A stretch of 64,000 nt of DNA from Novosphingobium barchaimii LL02 (GTDB lineage Bacteria; Pseudomonadota; Alphaproteobacteria; Sphingomonadales; Sphingomonadaceae). Below, in pieces: positions 28,851 to 37,691 of this stretch (positions within the stretch are counted from its first letter, which is position 1; every line of letters starts with the position of its first letter). The stretch spans positions 27,299 to 91,298 of the forward strand of contig NZ_KQ130461.1 in assembly GCF_001046635.1 (NCBI RefSeq). The letters run 5' to 3'. The translations under genes and the position numbers were made by a program. Under the pieces are notes generated by a model. It was not told the DNA's origin. It saw only the letters and a list, made by a program, of their open reading frames with translations, and did no database searches.

Positions 28851-30729
28851 CAGGCTCGCGCTGGCCCTTGTCCTCCTTCCGATCACACTGCTGCTGATCG
28901 GCCTGCTGACCGGGACGGTGGCGTGGTTCTTTCTCAAGATGCCCGCCGCGGCTTATGATCCGCTCAGGCTCCCCGGCTTCTTCTGGTATTACCGCCATGA
29001 TCCTGTCGTGACCGAAGCGCTCTGGCGAGGCGCGGTCATAGGCGTGCCGCTGCCGGTGTTGCTTATGGCGATCGTCCTGCGGCCGAAAAGGAACCTTCAC
29101 GGTGAAGCCCGCTTCGCGCGCGAAGGCGAAATCCGCAAGGCGGGCCTTCGCGCGAAAAAGGGCATTGTGCTCGGCCGCGTCCGCAACCGCTTCCTTATGG
29201 TGGGCAAGATGGAGCATGTATTGCTCGAAGCGCCTACCGGATCGGGCAAGGGCGTTGGCATCGTCATCCCCAATCTGTTGCAATGGCCGGATTCGGTTGT
29301 CGTGCTCGATATTAAGCGCGAGAACTATGAAATCACGGCGGGTTTCCGCCGCAAGGGCGGCCAAAAGGTTGTGCTGTTCAACCCTACGGACAGAGAAGGC
29401 CGCACAGCCCGCTACAATCCGCTTAGCTACATCAACAGGGCCGATCCAATTGAGGTCCTGGTCGAATTGCAGAAGATCGCCACGATGCTCTTCGTGCCCC
29501 CGGAGAAGGGCGAGGCATTCTGGACGGAATCAGCGCGCACGGCCTTTGTCGGCATTGCATCGTGGATCGCGGCCAAGCCTGAACGTCCCTTCTCGTTTGG
29601 CGAGATATACCGGACCATCACGATGCCGGGGATGAAGGCATTCTTCACCAAGGAAGCTGGCGATAGTGCACTATCGGAAGGGTGCCGCGCCGCGCTGAGC
29701 GATTTTACGTCCAGCGCGGACAACACATTCACCGGCATTATCCAGACCGTCACCTCCAAGCTCAATCTCTGGATCAATCCAATTGTCGATCGCGCGACGG
29801 CCGAAAGCGACTTTTCCCTGACGGACCTTCGCCGCATCCCGACCTCGATCTATCTCGGTGTCTCGCCGGATGAACTCGATAGGGTCGCGCCGCTCTACAA
29901 TCTGTTTTTCCAACAGCTGATCGACCTCAACACGCGGCAACTGCCCGACGATGGTGAAAAGCTATCCGTGCTGCTCATTCTGGACGAATTTGCGCGGCTC
30001 GGCCGCGCCCAGGTCATTGCCAATGCGTTCTCCTATGTGCGCGGCTATGGGCTGCGTCTGCTCCCCGTCATCCAGTCCCGCTCCCAGCTGCGGAATGTCT
30101 ATGGTGAGCATGGCGCGGACGAAATCGTATCAAACTGCGGGGTCGAAATTGCTTTCACGCCGAAGGAGCTGCGGGTCGCAAAGGAACTGTCCGAACGCCT
30201 CGGCTATCTTGGTCAGGATGCGGAAAGCCGGTCCCTGACGATACATGGATTGCTCGCCAATCGAAGCAAGACGATCTCCGAACAGCGCCGCGCGCTGATG
30301 CTCCCGCAAGAGCTGATGCAGCTGCCCGAAGACGATATACTCGTCATCCGGGGCGGCATCCCCGTCATTCGCGGGAAGAAAATCCGCTACTTCAAGGATG
30401 CCGTGTTCCGCTCGCGCTTGACGCCTGCGCCGGAAGTGCCGGCGCTGCCCAAGCCGGTCGCGCCGATCGCGGCCGTCGATGATCTGAGCGATGAAGAGCT
30501 GGCGGCTTTCAATGATTATTCCGCACTGGCCGATGACCAGGTGCAGGACATTCCCGAAGACGTTCTCGCCCTCGATCGCGATATGCCGAACCTGACAGTG
30601 AAGGACGGCAGCATGGCTTTCGATGAAATCAACTTCGACGACATTATTGGTCCCGACCCGACGAAAGAGGAGTGGGAAGGTCAGCGCCGGGATCTAGTTC
30701 TGAGTGAAGGAGAAGAATATGGCCGATAA
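28828..30729 (+). CDS. virD4: VirD4 type IV coupling protein
   Basis: 633 aa from a TTG inside the end of virB11 (23-bp overlap). Two N-terminal membrane helices, Walker A EAPTGSGKGVGIVIPNLL near residue 135, Walker B VLLILDEFARLGRAQVIANA near 385, and PVIQSRSQLRNVYGEHGADEI. It brings the relaxase-DNA complex to the channel. The last 90 residues are acidic, as in coupling proteins that bind relaxosomes. Confidence 0.95.
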   Translation: MIQKTGSNRLALALVLLPITLLLIGLLTGTVAWFFLKMPAAAYDPLRLPGFFWYYRHDPVVTEALWRGAVIGVPLPVLLMAIVLRPKRNLHGEARFAREGEIRKAGLRAKKGIVLGRVRNRFLMVGKMEHVLLEAPTGSGKGVGIVIPNLLQWPDSVVVLDIKRENYEITAGFRRKGGQKVVLFNPTDREGRTARYNPLSYINRADPIEVLVELQKIATMLFVPPEKGEAFWTESARTAFVGIASWIAAKPERPFSFGEIYRTITMPGMKAFFTKEAGDSALSEGCRAALSDFTSSADNTFTGIIQTVTSKLNLWINPIVDRATAESDFSLTDLRRIPTSIYLGVSPDELDRVAPLYNLFFQQLIDLNTRQLPDDGEKLSVLLILDEFARLGRAQVIANAFSYVRGYGLRLLPVIQSRSQLRNVYGEHGADEIVSNCGVEIAFTPKELRVAKELSERLGYLGQDAESRSLTIHGLLANRSKTISEQRRALMLPQELMQLPEDDILVIRGGIPVIRGKKIRYFKDAVFRSRLTPAPEVPALPKPVAPIAAVDDLSDEELAAFNDYSALADDQVQDIPEDVLALDRDMPNLTVKDGSMAFDEINFDDIIGPDPTKEEWEGQRRDLVLSEGEEYGR

Positions 30730-31903
30730 TGACAACAGCGAACGCCAAGCAAAGACGCCGCGCTCCTACGAAATTCTTGGCCCTGGGAACAGCAAGGAAA
30801 CCTTTGCGAGATTCCCCGATGCCATGAAGGCATTTGCCAAGCTGGAAAACCAATATGACCACGCGCTGACGATGCAGAAAGGCGGAAAAACCGCTTATCT
30901 GGCGTCCACGGATTGGCGCAATGATGGGTCCACGCCGGTTGCGCAATATCTGACGCCGGCTGTCGAAGAGTATAATAAGGCGCTGAAACGCGGAGCGCCT
31001 GCCGACGAATTGCGCGGACACGAAAGCAGAGTGCGGGCCGACCTTAATGCGTGGCCCCGGCAAGCGAAGCGCGAAGCGGCTCCGACCGCATCGGCCGATA
31101 AATCGCTCAATATCCATGAGGGTGAGCGAGCCAGGGCGGAGAGCAAAGACGGTGCTGCGCCCGCGAAAGCTGAGGTTCCATCGAAGGCAGCGCCAAAGGA
31201 TGACAAGCAAGTTGACGACACACGCTTGGCTCTGCCCACGCAGCTCGAACGCAAATATCTGCGCGTTGGGAATGATCTTTTCCGTAGCGGCCGCGATGAC
31301 AAGCCCGATATGTCGATCAAGGGCCAAGACGGCATTCGCATCAACAAGGACTATGCCATTGGCGATGCTATCGCGATCGCGAAGCACAATGGCTGGCAGT
31401 CGATCCGTGTTCATGGAAGCGACGAATTCAAGAAGGCGGTCTATCTGGAAGCGGCGCGATCGGGGGTCGAAGTGAAAGGGTTCAAGCCGTCTGAACAGCT
31501 TAAACTTGAGGGAGAAAGGCTGGCGGCGCGAGATAAGGCCCGCGAAGCACAAGACCCGGCAAAGAGAGCGAGCATGGCAAAGCAAGACCCCTCAGAATCT
31601 CGTGCTGCGGCCGAACAGTTCCGGCGCAATTCGCATCGGGATAATGCGGCCAACCCGCAATTCAAGGCCGCGCAATCGCACGTCCTGGCGGCAGCGATCG
31701 AAGCGAAAACCCGGTTCACCCAAAAGGAAGACAGGGATCGCTTCATAGAGCGGGCCAAGGAAACTGTCGCCAAGCGTATTGAGGTTGGCGCGCCGGTCCC
31801 TGCTGCCCGTTTCGAGCAACAGCGCCAGAACGAGGCTACCCGCATAGCGCGCGAGGATTTGACGCTGCGCCAGCAGGAAAGGAAGCCGTCACGCTCGCGC
31901 TAA
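30719..31903 (+). CDS. LPD7-domain protein of the transfer operon
   Basis: 394 aa from the ATG at 30719 with GAAGGAGAAG before it, overlapping virD4 by 11 bp. N-terminal 75 residues resemble a small plasmid domain (SYEILGPGNSKETFARFPDAMKAFAKLE). Residues about 175-265 (LERKYLRVGNDLFRSGRDDKPDM, DAIAIAKHNGWQSIRVHGSDEFKKAVYLEAA) are the large polyvalent protein-associated domain 7 often fused to relaxases. The rest is charged coiled coil. It may be a transferred or relaxosome-accessory protein; the function is not known. Confidence 0.8.
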   Translation: MADNDNSERQAKTPRSYEILGPGNSKETFARFPDAMKAFAKLENQYDHALTMQKGGKTAYLASTDWRNDGSTPVAQYLTPAVEEYNKALKRGAPADELRGHESRVRADLNAWPRQAKREAAPTASADKSLNIHEGERARAESKDGAAPAKAEVPSKAAPKDDKQVDDTRLALPTQLERKYLRVGNDLFRSGRDDKPDMSIKGQDGIRINKDYAIGDAIAIAKHNGWQSIRVHGSDEFKKAVYLEAARSGVEVKGFKPSEQLKLEGERLAARDKAREAQDPAKRASMAKQDPSESRAAAEQFRRNSHRDNAANPQFKAAQSHVLAAAIEAKTRFTQKEDRDRFIERAKETVAKRIEVGAPVPAARFEQQRQNEATRIAREDLTLRQQERKPSRSR

Positions 31904-31942
31904 GTGCATGGCACATGCTTTTTGGAAACAGGAAACCGCACG

Positions 31943-32392
31943 ATGAACATTCCCCGGCCTGATCCGGTGCCATCGAGAGGCGTGTCCGATCTCGATCGTC
32001 ACATTGAAACCTTGCTTCGCGTGATTCATTCCAGAAACCTCGCTTGGTCTGATCTAAGCGAAGTGGGTAAACAGGTAGAACGCCCTCTGACGGACGTTGA
32101 GCAATTGCTTACAAATGTGGGCGACGACGCCCATGAAATCACCCTTGCTACCGAGACGATCATAACAGCCCTCAAGCTGCAACGTGATGCGCTCGCGATC
32201 CAAAGCTCTCGCCGTAGAGCACGCTTCGGCTCGATGCTCCTGCTCATGATCCCCGTGTTCTTCGTAGGTTTGATGATTGGCGCATCATACGGGATAGATG
32301 AAGGTCGGGCGCGGGAGCGTGAAGCCTTAAAGTATCCGATGATACCCCAGCTGTCCGTAGATCGTGGCGGGCTCAAAACTGACGGAAGGTAG
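31943..32392 (+). CDS. Hypothetical membrane-anchored coiled-coil protein
   Basis: 149 aa from the ATG at 31943 (GGAAA upstream). Residues 15-95 are helical and charged; one membrane segment MLLLMIPVFFVGLMIGASYGI near residue 105; the C-terminus is short. It lies at the end of the transfer operon and may be an accessory. A palindrome copy begins 4 bp after the stop. Confidence 0.65.
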   Translation: MNIPRPDPVPSRGVSDLDRHIETLLRVIHSRNLAWSDLSEVGKQVERPLTDVEQLLTNVGDDAHEITLATETIITALKLQRDALAIQSSRRRARFGSMLLLMIPVFFVGLMIGASYGIDEGRAREREALKYPMIPQLSVDRGGLKTDGR

Positions 32393-32395
32393 AGC

Positions 32396-32411
32396 GGTGG
32401 CAGCTGCCACC
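32396..32411. repeat. 16-bp palindrome, copy 2
   Basis: Perfect core, extended to 22 bp (AGC...GCT) at 32393-32414, between two genes. Confidence 0.92.
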
Positions 32412-32451
32412 GCTTGCGATCTCTTGATGGGCTATGGCCTCATGAGGCACG

Positions 32452-32682
32452 ATGAAGAAATCTGACAGGGCAAAGAAACAAACCGCCAAGGTAATCGAGG
32501 CGGCTGCACGCGCCCATGAAGCTCTCGATTATTTCAACGGCAACGTCACAAATCCGTTCGATGAGTTAACATGGCCCAGTATTGCCGAAGGTTATCTTCT
32601 AGTCGCGCAGAAGGCGGTATCAGACGCCTTGGTCGCTTTGGAACGCGCAAACAGCGTTGGCTGGACCAAGCACGGCCAGTAA
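32452..32682 (+). CDS. Small hypothetical protein
   Basis: 76 aa. Basic N-terminus (MKKSDRAKKQTAKVIEAAARAHEAL) then a helical region. No family recognised. It converges on the relaxase gene, whose stop is directly adjacent. Confidence 0.55.
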   Translation: MKKSDRAKKQTAKVIEAAARAHEALDYFNGNVTNPFDELTWPSIAEGYLLVAQKAVSDALVALERANSVGWTKHGQ

Positions 32683-33726
32683 CTATCGTCCTGGCCCTTC
32701 CCGCGAACGATCGCGGTTCCTAGATCGTTCGCTCTGCCGCTTCCGCTCCATCGCGGCTACCGATCGCTCATGAATTGTAGGCGTTCGCCCTGCCCCCACA
32801 AATTGCCGCACCTGGTCGGCAAGCTGGCGGTCAGCTGGATCGCTGCTTGCCTCAAGGCGCTTGGCGGCGGCTAGATAGCGGTGTTGCGTCTCAGTCCATG
32901 CCTGCCGCCCGCGCACCACGAAATCCGGAGCGGTGGACCGCCCCGCCAGCTGGTCTCGCGCGGCCGCAGTGATCTTCTGATTGGCAAACGGTGCAGGTGC
33001 GGTGCCGGCCATGTAGCGCTGCCGCATCCGATTCAGGGCCATGCTTTGACCAGCTCGGCCGACACCGCGCGCTGCGCGAGGCGTTGCCTCGGCAGTAACC
33101 CCCCTCGCCCGCAATTCCTCGGCAAAGCGCTCCCGGTAATGATGCAGCGTTTGAGGTCGCGGGTTGAAGCGTTTCCCCGTGTCACCGCGCGCTGCAACCG
33201 TCACATGCACGTGAGGCCGTGGTGTGTCCGTATGCAGCGCCAGGACGTAATCCCACTCATGCCCGATCTCGCTCCGCGCGACTTCGCGCACCGCTGAAAG
33301 AACCTTGTCGGGGTCTGTGCCTGCCGGCATCGAAAAAACCATGCTCACGGCGGCTACGGTAGAATTGTCACGCCAATAGACAGGATCGCCCCAATCGCGC
33401 GCCAGCGCCGCCCGATCTTCCTTGTCAGTCAGAATGTCGCCATCGCGCGTTTCAAGCGGCACATCGCCTTTTCGGCCGATATAGTCGAAATGCGCAGCCG
33501 CGTGGTTCTTGCCCTTCGGCCTGCCCGTAACCTTGACCATGACCTCCGGAGCACGGCTGACAATGCGAGCAAGCCGCGCCCGGGTGCTCCCGCCCTGGCC
33601 TGCTCGCCTCGAACTAAGCGAGCGCAGCAACATGTCGGCGCCGCGCCTGTTCGGGTCGCTGGTCAGCTTTGGTTTGAACAGCGCGGCGAGCTGGCCCGCC
33701 TCAAAGCTGCTGTCAAAGTCGCTCAC
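32683..33726 (-). CDS. MOB-P-type relaxase
   Basis: 347 aa from the GTG at 33726, which has GGGAGG about 7 bases upstream and overlaps mobC by 14 bp. The metal-binding relaxase motif III is in LALHTDTPRPHVHVTVAARG (HxD...HxH). An upstream segment KNHAAAHFDYIGRKGD resembles the motif region of VirD2/MobA-like enzymes, where the catalytic Tyr is expected (Tyr in DYIG). The C-terminal third is basic. It would nick oriT beside mobC, attach to the 5' end and be led to VirD4. Confidence 0.88.
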   Translation of the reverse strand: MSDFDSSFEAGQLAALFKPKLTSDPNRRGADMLLRSLSSRRAGQGGSTRARLARIVSRAPEVMVKVTGRPKGKNHAAAHFDYIGRKGDVPLETRDGDILTDKEDRAALARDWGDPVYWRDNSTVAAVSMVFSMPAGTDPDKVLSAVREVARSEIGHEWDYVLALHTDTPRPHVHVTVAARGDTGKRFNPRPQTLHHYRERFAEELRARGVTAEATPRAARGVGRAGQSMALNRMRQRYMAGTAPAPFANQKITAAARDQLAGRSTAPDFVVRGRQAWTETQHRYLAAAKRLEASSDPADRQLADQVRQFVGAGRTPTIHERSVAAMERKRQSERSRNRDRSREGPGR

Positions 33727-34264
33727 CGGGCACCTCCCAATAGACAAGATCGGCCTTCGTGGCTGCACCGATACCTTCGACGGCCGCGCCGATCGCCGCG
33801 CGCAGGTCGTTGACCTTATGCAGCTCGCCGGCGATCTCCGCTGCATTGTCCGCCAGCGCCATCTTGTTCGCCGCTCGGGCGATCTGATTCACGTTGCGGC
33901 CAATGCGCTGTAACGCCTGACGGCAATTCAACAGCTCTTCGCGCAACTCGCGATCGACAGGCGCGGCAATGCCGATGTGTCGCCGCACAAGAGCCATCGC
34001 CCAGGTCGCCGGGGTCATGCGGCGCTCCTTTGCGCGATGGCGGATCACGGCCAGTTCGGTTTCGGTGGGCCGAAGATAAAGGCGGTGCTCGCCAGCGGCC
34101 TCGCGGTCGGCAACAGGCGCGGCCTCGATGGCCGCCCCGGACTGCCTGAGCACCGCGTCAACCAGCTGACGCATGAAGGGGCCGCGCCCTCCCCTCGTCT
34201 GCGCGAGCGCGTCGATCTTTGCGAGCTTGGCCGCCTCGATCTTGAAGCCCAGCGTCTTTTCCAT
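33713..34264 (-). CDS. mobC: MobC-type relaxosome protein
   Basis: 183 aa from the ATG at 34264. N-terminal ribbon-helix-helix-like part (TLGFKIEAAKLAKIDALAQTRGGRGPFMRQLVDAVLR, in parts). The MobC motif follows: LRPTETELAVIRHRAKERRM and LLNCRQALQRIGRNVNQIARAAN. MobC proteins bind oriT and help strand opening. The start codon lies inside the left arm of a 16-bp inverted repeat at oriT, so MobC may control its own expression. Confidence 0.88.
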   Translation of the reverse strand: MEKTLGFKIEAAKLAKIDALAQTRGGRGPFMRQLVDAVLRQSGAAIEAAPVADREAAGEHRLYLRPTETELAVIRHRAKERRMTPATWAMALVRRHIGIAAPVDRELREELLNCRQALQRIGRNVNQIARAANKMALADNAAEIAGELHKVNDLRAAIGAAVEGIGAATKADLVYWEVPGERL

Positions 34265-34375
34265 GTGGGGTAGGTATCTCCCAACCGTGAAGCGCGATCC
34301 GATAGGATTGAGCGTATCGGTTAACATTAGCCGCCGCAAGGCTTATCCTGCCATAAAGTAGATACCTACCCCACA
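34264..34375. other. oriT: Candidate origin of transfer (oriT)
   Basis: A 112-bp segment directly before mobC, bounded by perfect 16-bp inverted repeats (34264-34279 and 34360-34375, core GGGGTAGGTATCT). Inside it, plus-strand TATCCTG followed by C at 34344-34351 matches the nic core known for RP4 and Ti oriTs (YATCCTG|Y), so the cut is predicted between 34350 and 34351. The plus strand from 34351 upward would enter first, and the relaxase gene last. Confidence 0.72.
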
Positions 34376-34385
34376 AACAAAAAGC

Positions 34386-34401
34386 GGTGGCAACTGCCAC
34401 C
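34386..34401. repeat. 16-bp palindrome, copy 3 (variant)
   Basis: GGTGGCAACTGCCACC: one base off at the centre. Between oriT and the end of parB. Confidence 0.85.
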
Positions 34402-34455
34402 GCTTCAAAATTCCACGCCGCCTCAATGCTGAGTGAACGTGGACGGTAAAAGCTA

Positions 34456-35481
34456 TCAGAAGTCGAAGGTTTGGGGCGCAGCCTCGCCGTCGAACCGAAC
34501 CGTGACCTGGCCGCTGAGAACAATCCCGCGACGGCCCTGAATGATGATGGCCGGTGCGTCGTTGGCCTCTTTCGGCTGACGGGGGGTGCGCGGCTTGTGA
34601 TCGGAACGCTCGGCAAGCGCAGCGCCCTCCCCTTCCCGCTCGTCGTCGCCGGCATCCAGTTCGGGCCGCTCCCGACGCTCATCTGCTGCACTGGTGGCAG
34701 CTGCCACCGGCGCGCGCGATTCTTGGGGCAGCGCTGAATCGTCATTCGGTTTAGCGGCGCCGGCCTGAGCGCTCTCTTCATCGGGACCGCCTTGGAGCGT
34801 GGCAAGAAACTGCTCGCAGGCGGCGGCTGTCGGATTTTCATTCGTGACCACGAAATTGCGCGTGGCCTCCTCGTCCAGCTCGATCGCGTGTTTGATGGCG
34901 ACGGCGGCGCGCGGAGAACAATTCTTCAACGCGGCAAGAATGTCCTCGGGCAAGGTGCGCAGCGAGTAGAGGCGCTTCACTTCCGAATGCGGCTTGGCGA
35001 TGCGCGCGGCTAGATCCTTTGTCGAAAGCGTGTCACTGACGCGGCTCGCGATGAAACTGACGCGCTCGGCCAGACTTAGGGCTTGGCGTTGTTCGTTCTC
35101 AAGAAACTGGTCGAGGCCAATATCGCGTTCGGCGTCGGCCTGATCCAGAACGGTGTCGATCTGGTCGAAACCAAGCTGGCGGCACGCGCGGTAGCGCCGC
35201 TCGCCGTATCGGATGATGTAGCGGCCGTTCGATGTTGGCGCGACGACGATGGGTTGCAGCAAGCCGCGGTCCTTGATGGTCGCGGCCAGTGCATCAATCT
35301 CGGCCTGGTCGAACTCCCGGCGAACCTGCGCGGGGTCTGGATCAATGTCAGCGAGCGGAAGGCGCTGAAACCGCCCAGCTGCCTTGAACTCGGTATTCGC
35401 GGGGACGGCCGAAAAATCCATCGCGTCCATATCGAAGTCGGCAAAGCTCTTCTTCGCCGGTTTGACAGCTGCCTTGCTCAT
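34456..35481 (-). CDS. parB: ParB-family partition protein
   Basis: 341 aa. Residues 35-130 are the ParB nuclease-like CTPase domain (LPLADIDPDPAQVRREFDQAEIDALAATI; YGERRYRACRQLGF; LENEQRQALSLAERVSF). A KorB/SpoOJ-type HTH follows (STKDLAARIAKPHSEVKRLYSLR). The C-terminus is acidic, then a short beta-rich end. Overlaps parA by 4 bp. Carries a palindrome copy in frame (VAAAT). Confidence 0.93.
   Translation of the reverse strand: MSKAAVKPAKKSFADFDMDAMDFSAVPANTEFKAAGRFQRLPLADIDPDPAQVRREFDQAEIDALAATIKDRGLLQPIVVAPTSNGRYIIRYGERRYRACRQLGFDQIDTVLDQADAERDIGLDQFLENEQRQALSLAERVSFIASRVSDTLSTKDLAARIAKPHSEVKRLYSLRTLPEDILAALKNCSPRAAVAIKHAIELDEEATRNFVVTNENPTAAACEQFLATLQGGPDEESAQAGAAKPNDDSALPQESRAPVAAATSAADERRERPELDAGDDEREGEGAALAERSDHKPRTPRQPKEANDAPAIIIQGRRGIVLSGQVTVRFDGEAAPQTFDF
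34693..34708. repeat. 16-bp palindrome, copy 4
   Basis: Perfect copy inside parB, read as VAAAT on the minus strand as in virB10. Confidence 0.9.
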
Positions 35482-36236
35482 GCGGCTTCCCTCTCAGCTT
35501 GATCGACAATGTAGGAGACGACTTCGCGCAGGACCGGCGCGCTGCGGCGCGTATCCTTGGCAAGTCGCCACACGGGAATTTCGAGAAGGGCCGCCTCGCG
35601 CATATGCTCGCGGTGCGGGATGGTATGCGGGACAACATTGGCGGGTAGCGCCTGCCCGATCCGCTCCATGAGCATTTTAGACACTTCACTCGTCGTCTGC
35701 ACACGATTGAACACGATCCCGAAGCGGGTTTCGTTGCCCTCCCCCCGAACCTTATTGGCAAGGCTGATGCTTTGCGAAATCTCGTTGAGCGATTGCCGTG
35801 CGGTTTTGTCGGGGTCTAAAGGCACCGCGACATAATCGGATGCGATCAGCGCCATAAGGTTGCGGCCATCCCAAGCCGGGGCCGTGTCGATCACGCAATA
35901 GTCGTAGTGCTTGGCAAGGCCGGCACGAATGGCGCGAACATAGGCGGCGATGTGCTGGCCCTGCTGCGGGCCGTCAGTCGTCAGTTCGACCACTTGCCTC
36001 GTGTTCTTGAAGCAAGCCAGCGCCGGAGGTTCCTCGACGGGGGCGAAGTCGAGTATCGACTGAACCGGCCCGATCTGCTCGAACTCGGCTTTCAGCATTC
36101 CGGCACTGTGGCATTGCTTGTCCAGGTCAAGGACCACGACACGCTTGCCCTGCTCGGCCAGATGCCACGCGATATGACAGGTAAGCGTGGTCTTGCCGAT
36201 GCCACCGCGCTCATTAGTCACTACGATTGTTCGCAT
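35478..36236 (-). CDS. parA: ParA-family partition ATPase
   Basis: 252 aa from the ATG at 36236 (AAGGGATTCTCA upstream). Deviant Walker A NERGGIGKTTLTCHIAWHLA near residue 8, and a Walker B region around YDYCVIDTAPAWDGRNLMAL. It is a short ParA without an N-terminal HTH, so repression is probably done by another protein. Acts with ParB to place plasmid copies. Confidence 0.93.
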   Translation of the reverse strand: MRTIVVTNERGGIGKTTLTCHIAWHLAEQGKRVVVLDLDKQCHSAGMLKAEFEQIGPVQSILDFAPVEEPPALACFKNTRQVVELTTDGPQQGQHIAAYVRAIRAGLAKHYDYCVIDTAPAWDGRNLMALIASDYVAVPLDPDKTARQSLNEISQSISLANKVRGEGNETRFGIVFNRVQTTSEVSKMLMERIGQALPANVVPHTIPHREHMREAALLEIPVWRLAKDTRRSAPVLREVVSYIVDQAEREAA

Positions 36237-36266
36237 TGAGAATCCCTTCAATGGCTGCGCCACGGG

Positions 36267-36614
36267 CTACTTGTGCCAGCGGTTATGGGCGGCGCTATTT
36301 CCCGATCCGAAGCGATACTGCGACTGCATATACCATGGGTTCGGATCGTCATTCAGGTGAAGGCCCTTGCGCTTGCGACGCGGGCTGGTTGGTTCGGTCG
36401 GTGGATCTTTGCCGAAGATAGCCGCCAGCACGAAAGCTGCGACCACGGCCACGCCCCACCAGCCAAAGGCAGCGTGGGCCAGCGTGGCGACAATAAGAGC
36501 CACGATCAGCATGAGCGCGCCAGCTGCGATCAGCAGGATAAGCCACGCCAAAAGCATAGCCGTCCGTAGCGCGCTTGCTGCACGCCGGAGTTTGCTGACG
36601 ATCTGACGGCGCAT
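36267..36614 (-). CDS. Hypothetical membrane protein next to parA
   Basis: 115 aa; AGGAGG lies 6 bases before the ATG. One long or two short membrane helices (MLLAWLILLIAAGALMLIVALIVATLA and GVAVVAAFVLAAIF), then a basic, Asn-rich cytoplasmic tail. No family recognised. Same strand as parA, 31 bp upstream. Confidence 0.65.
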   Translation of the reverse strand: MRRQIVSKLRRAASALRTAMLLAWLILLIAAGALMLIVALIVATLAHAAFGWWGVAVVAAFVLAAIFGKDPPTEPTSPRRKRKGLHLNDDPNPWYMQSQYRFGSGNSAAHNRWHK

Positions 36615-36623
36615 AGTGACCTC

Positions 36624-36875
36624 CTAAGCTGTGCGGCTCTCGCCTCGATCGGAGCCGATCAGCTTAGGGAAAGGCTGCTCCCTAAAGATGTTCGGCACTT
36701 GAGTTCGCAGTGCGTGGGACATTCGGAGCGCCGTTATCAAAGTGGCGTCCTGCCTGCCGTTCTCGATGGCGGCGACTGTTTCAGGTGAGACGTGAATCCT
36801 CGCCGCCAGCTCGGATTGCGTAAGTCCGGCAGCGATGCGCAAGCTCGCTACACGATTGAACAGTTTGGCCGCCAC
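36624..36875 (-). CDS. XRE-family helix-turn-helix regulator
   Basis: 83 aa from a GTG. HTH_3 domain: RVASLRIAAGLTQSELAARIHVSPETVAAIENGRQDATL in parts, with helix 3 at SPETVAAIENGR. Likely a repressor of its own operon with the membrane protein and parAB. An inverted repeat lies just upstream. Confidence 0.85.
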   Translation of the reverse strand: MAAKLFNRVASLRIAAGLTQSELAARIHVSPETVAAIENGRQDATLITALRMSHALRTQVPNIFREQPFPKLIGSDRGESRTA

Positions 36876-36894
36876 AAATGCCTCGCAAAATTAA

Positions 36895-36913
36895 ACCCTA
36901 TTATCGTTAGGGT
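36895..36913. promoter_or_regulatory. Candidate operator/-10 region of the XRE gene
   Basis: Arms ACCCTA and TAGGGT around 7 bp that read, on the minus strand, as part of GATAAT, a good -10 box. A repressor bound here would block transcription of the XRE gene. Confidence 0.45.
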
Positions 36914-36933
36914 CTATGAGAGGCATTGTCCAC

Positions 36934-36959
36934 AAAAAAGGGCGGCCGCTAGGCCGCCC
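36934..36959 (-). terminator. Rho-independent terminator after ssb
   Basis: Stem GGGCGGCC/GGCCGCCC (36940-36947, 36952-36959), 4-base loop. On the minus strand it is followed by six T. It lies 25 bp after the ssb stop. Confidence 0.85.
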
Positions 36960-36983
36960 GTCTTATGGGGAAAGGGAGGGGGC

Positions 36984-37298
36984 TTAATCAGCCCCGCCCC
37001 TCGTCAGGATGCCCAGCCCCTCAGCGATCAGGTCCACCGAGTAGCGGGTTTCGCCATTGCTCTCGTAGCTGTTCTGGCGGACCCGTCCGGTGATGTGAAC
37101 GAGGTCGCCCTTGCCCAGATCAGCGGCGCGCTCTGCCAGCTGGCGGAAGAACGTCACACGGTTCCAGTGCGTATCGGTCTTCCATTCATCGCCATCCTTG
37201 CGGTTGTAGTTCGCGGCGACGGAAACGTGGGTGACTTTATCGGTCGTATCGACACTGCCAACGCGGCCGATGATCCGAAATTCAGCGATGTTCTGCAT
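36984..37298 (-). CDS. ssb: Single-stranded DNA-binding protein
   Basis: 104 aa from the ATG at 37298 with AAGGAGACT upstream; longer frames have no such site. OB fold with FRIIGRVGSVDTTDKVTHVSVAANYN and WNRVTFFRQLAERAADLGKGDLVHITGRV in parts. It lacks the long tail and acidic tip of housekeeping SSB. It would coat the incoming strand; ssb genes are usual in plasmid leading regions. Confidence 0.9.
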   Translation of the reverse strand: MQNIAEFRIIGRVGSVDTTDKVTHVSVAANYNRKDGDEWKTDTHWNRVTFFRQLAERAADLGKGDLVHITGRVRQNSYESNGETRYSVDLIAEGLGILTRGGAD

Positions 37299-37514
37299 GG
37301 TAGTCTCCTTTGGATAAGCGTTGCTGACGGATTTTTTGCGGCGGAGCTGAGCCACGCGGGCAAGCTGAAAATGGGAGGGTCCGCTTGCGGAAACCCAAGG
37401 CCGAAGGCCGGTTTTCTGCTTGCCCGCATTAGTGGCGATGCGCAGTTCGTATCCGTCAGACAGCAACGCCCAAAGGAAACCGCCCGAGTAGATGCAGCAA
37501 TTTGGACTGGCGGT

Positions 37515-37530
37515 GGTGGCAGCTGCCACC
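37515..37530. repeat. 16-bp palindrome, copy 5
   Basis: Perfect copy upstream of ssb. Confidence 0.92.
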
Positions 37531-37649
37531 GGCCATTGGCGCCCATAGGTCGCTGCGCTCGATCGGCATGGGGGCGATTGGAAAACCCTGTCGCGGCTCC
37601 GCCGCTCTTTCCCTGGCTGGCAGTCCGTTGACGCGGGCAGGGGACTGCC

Positions 37650-37665
37650 GGTGGCAGCTGCCACC
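37650..37665. repeat. 16-bp palindrome, copy 6
   Basis: Perfect copy, 135 bp from copy 5. Confidence 0.92.
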
Positions 37666-37691
37666 GGCGCGAAGCCGAACAGAAAGGGCAA

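Larger units (their letters stand above)
37299..37691. other. Gap with two palindromes, no gene
   Basis: 393 bp between ssb and the resolvase gene. It contains two perfect 16-bp palindromes 135 bp apart and a GC-rich inverted repeat near 37390-37415 (AAGGCCGAAGGCCGGTTTTC). Probably the ssb promoter region. No coding frame is convincing. Confidence 0.6.
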
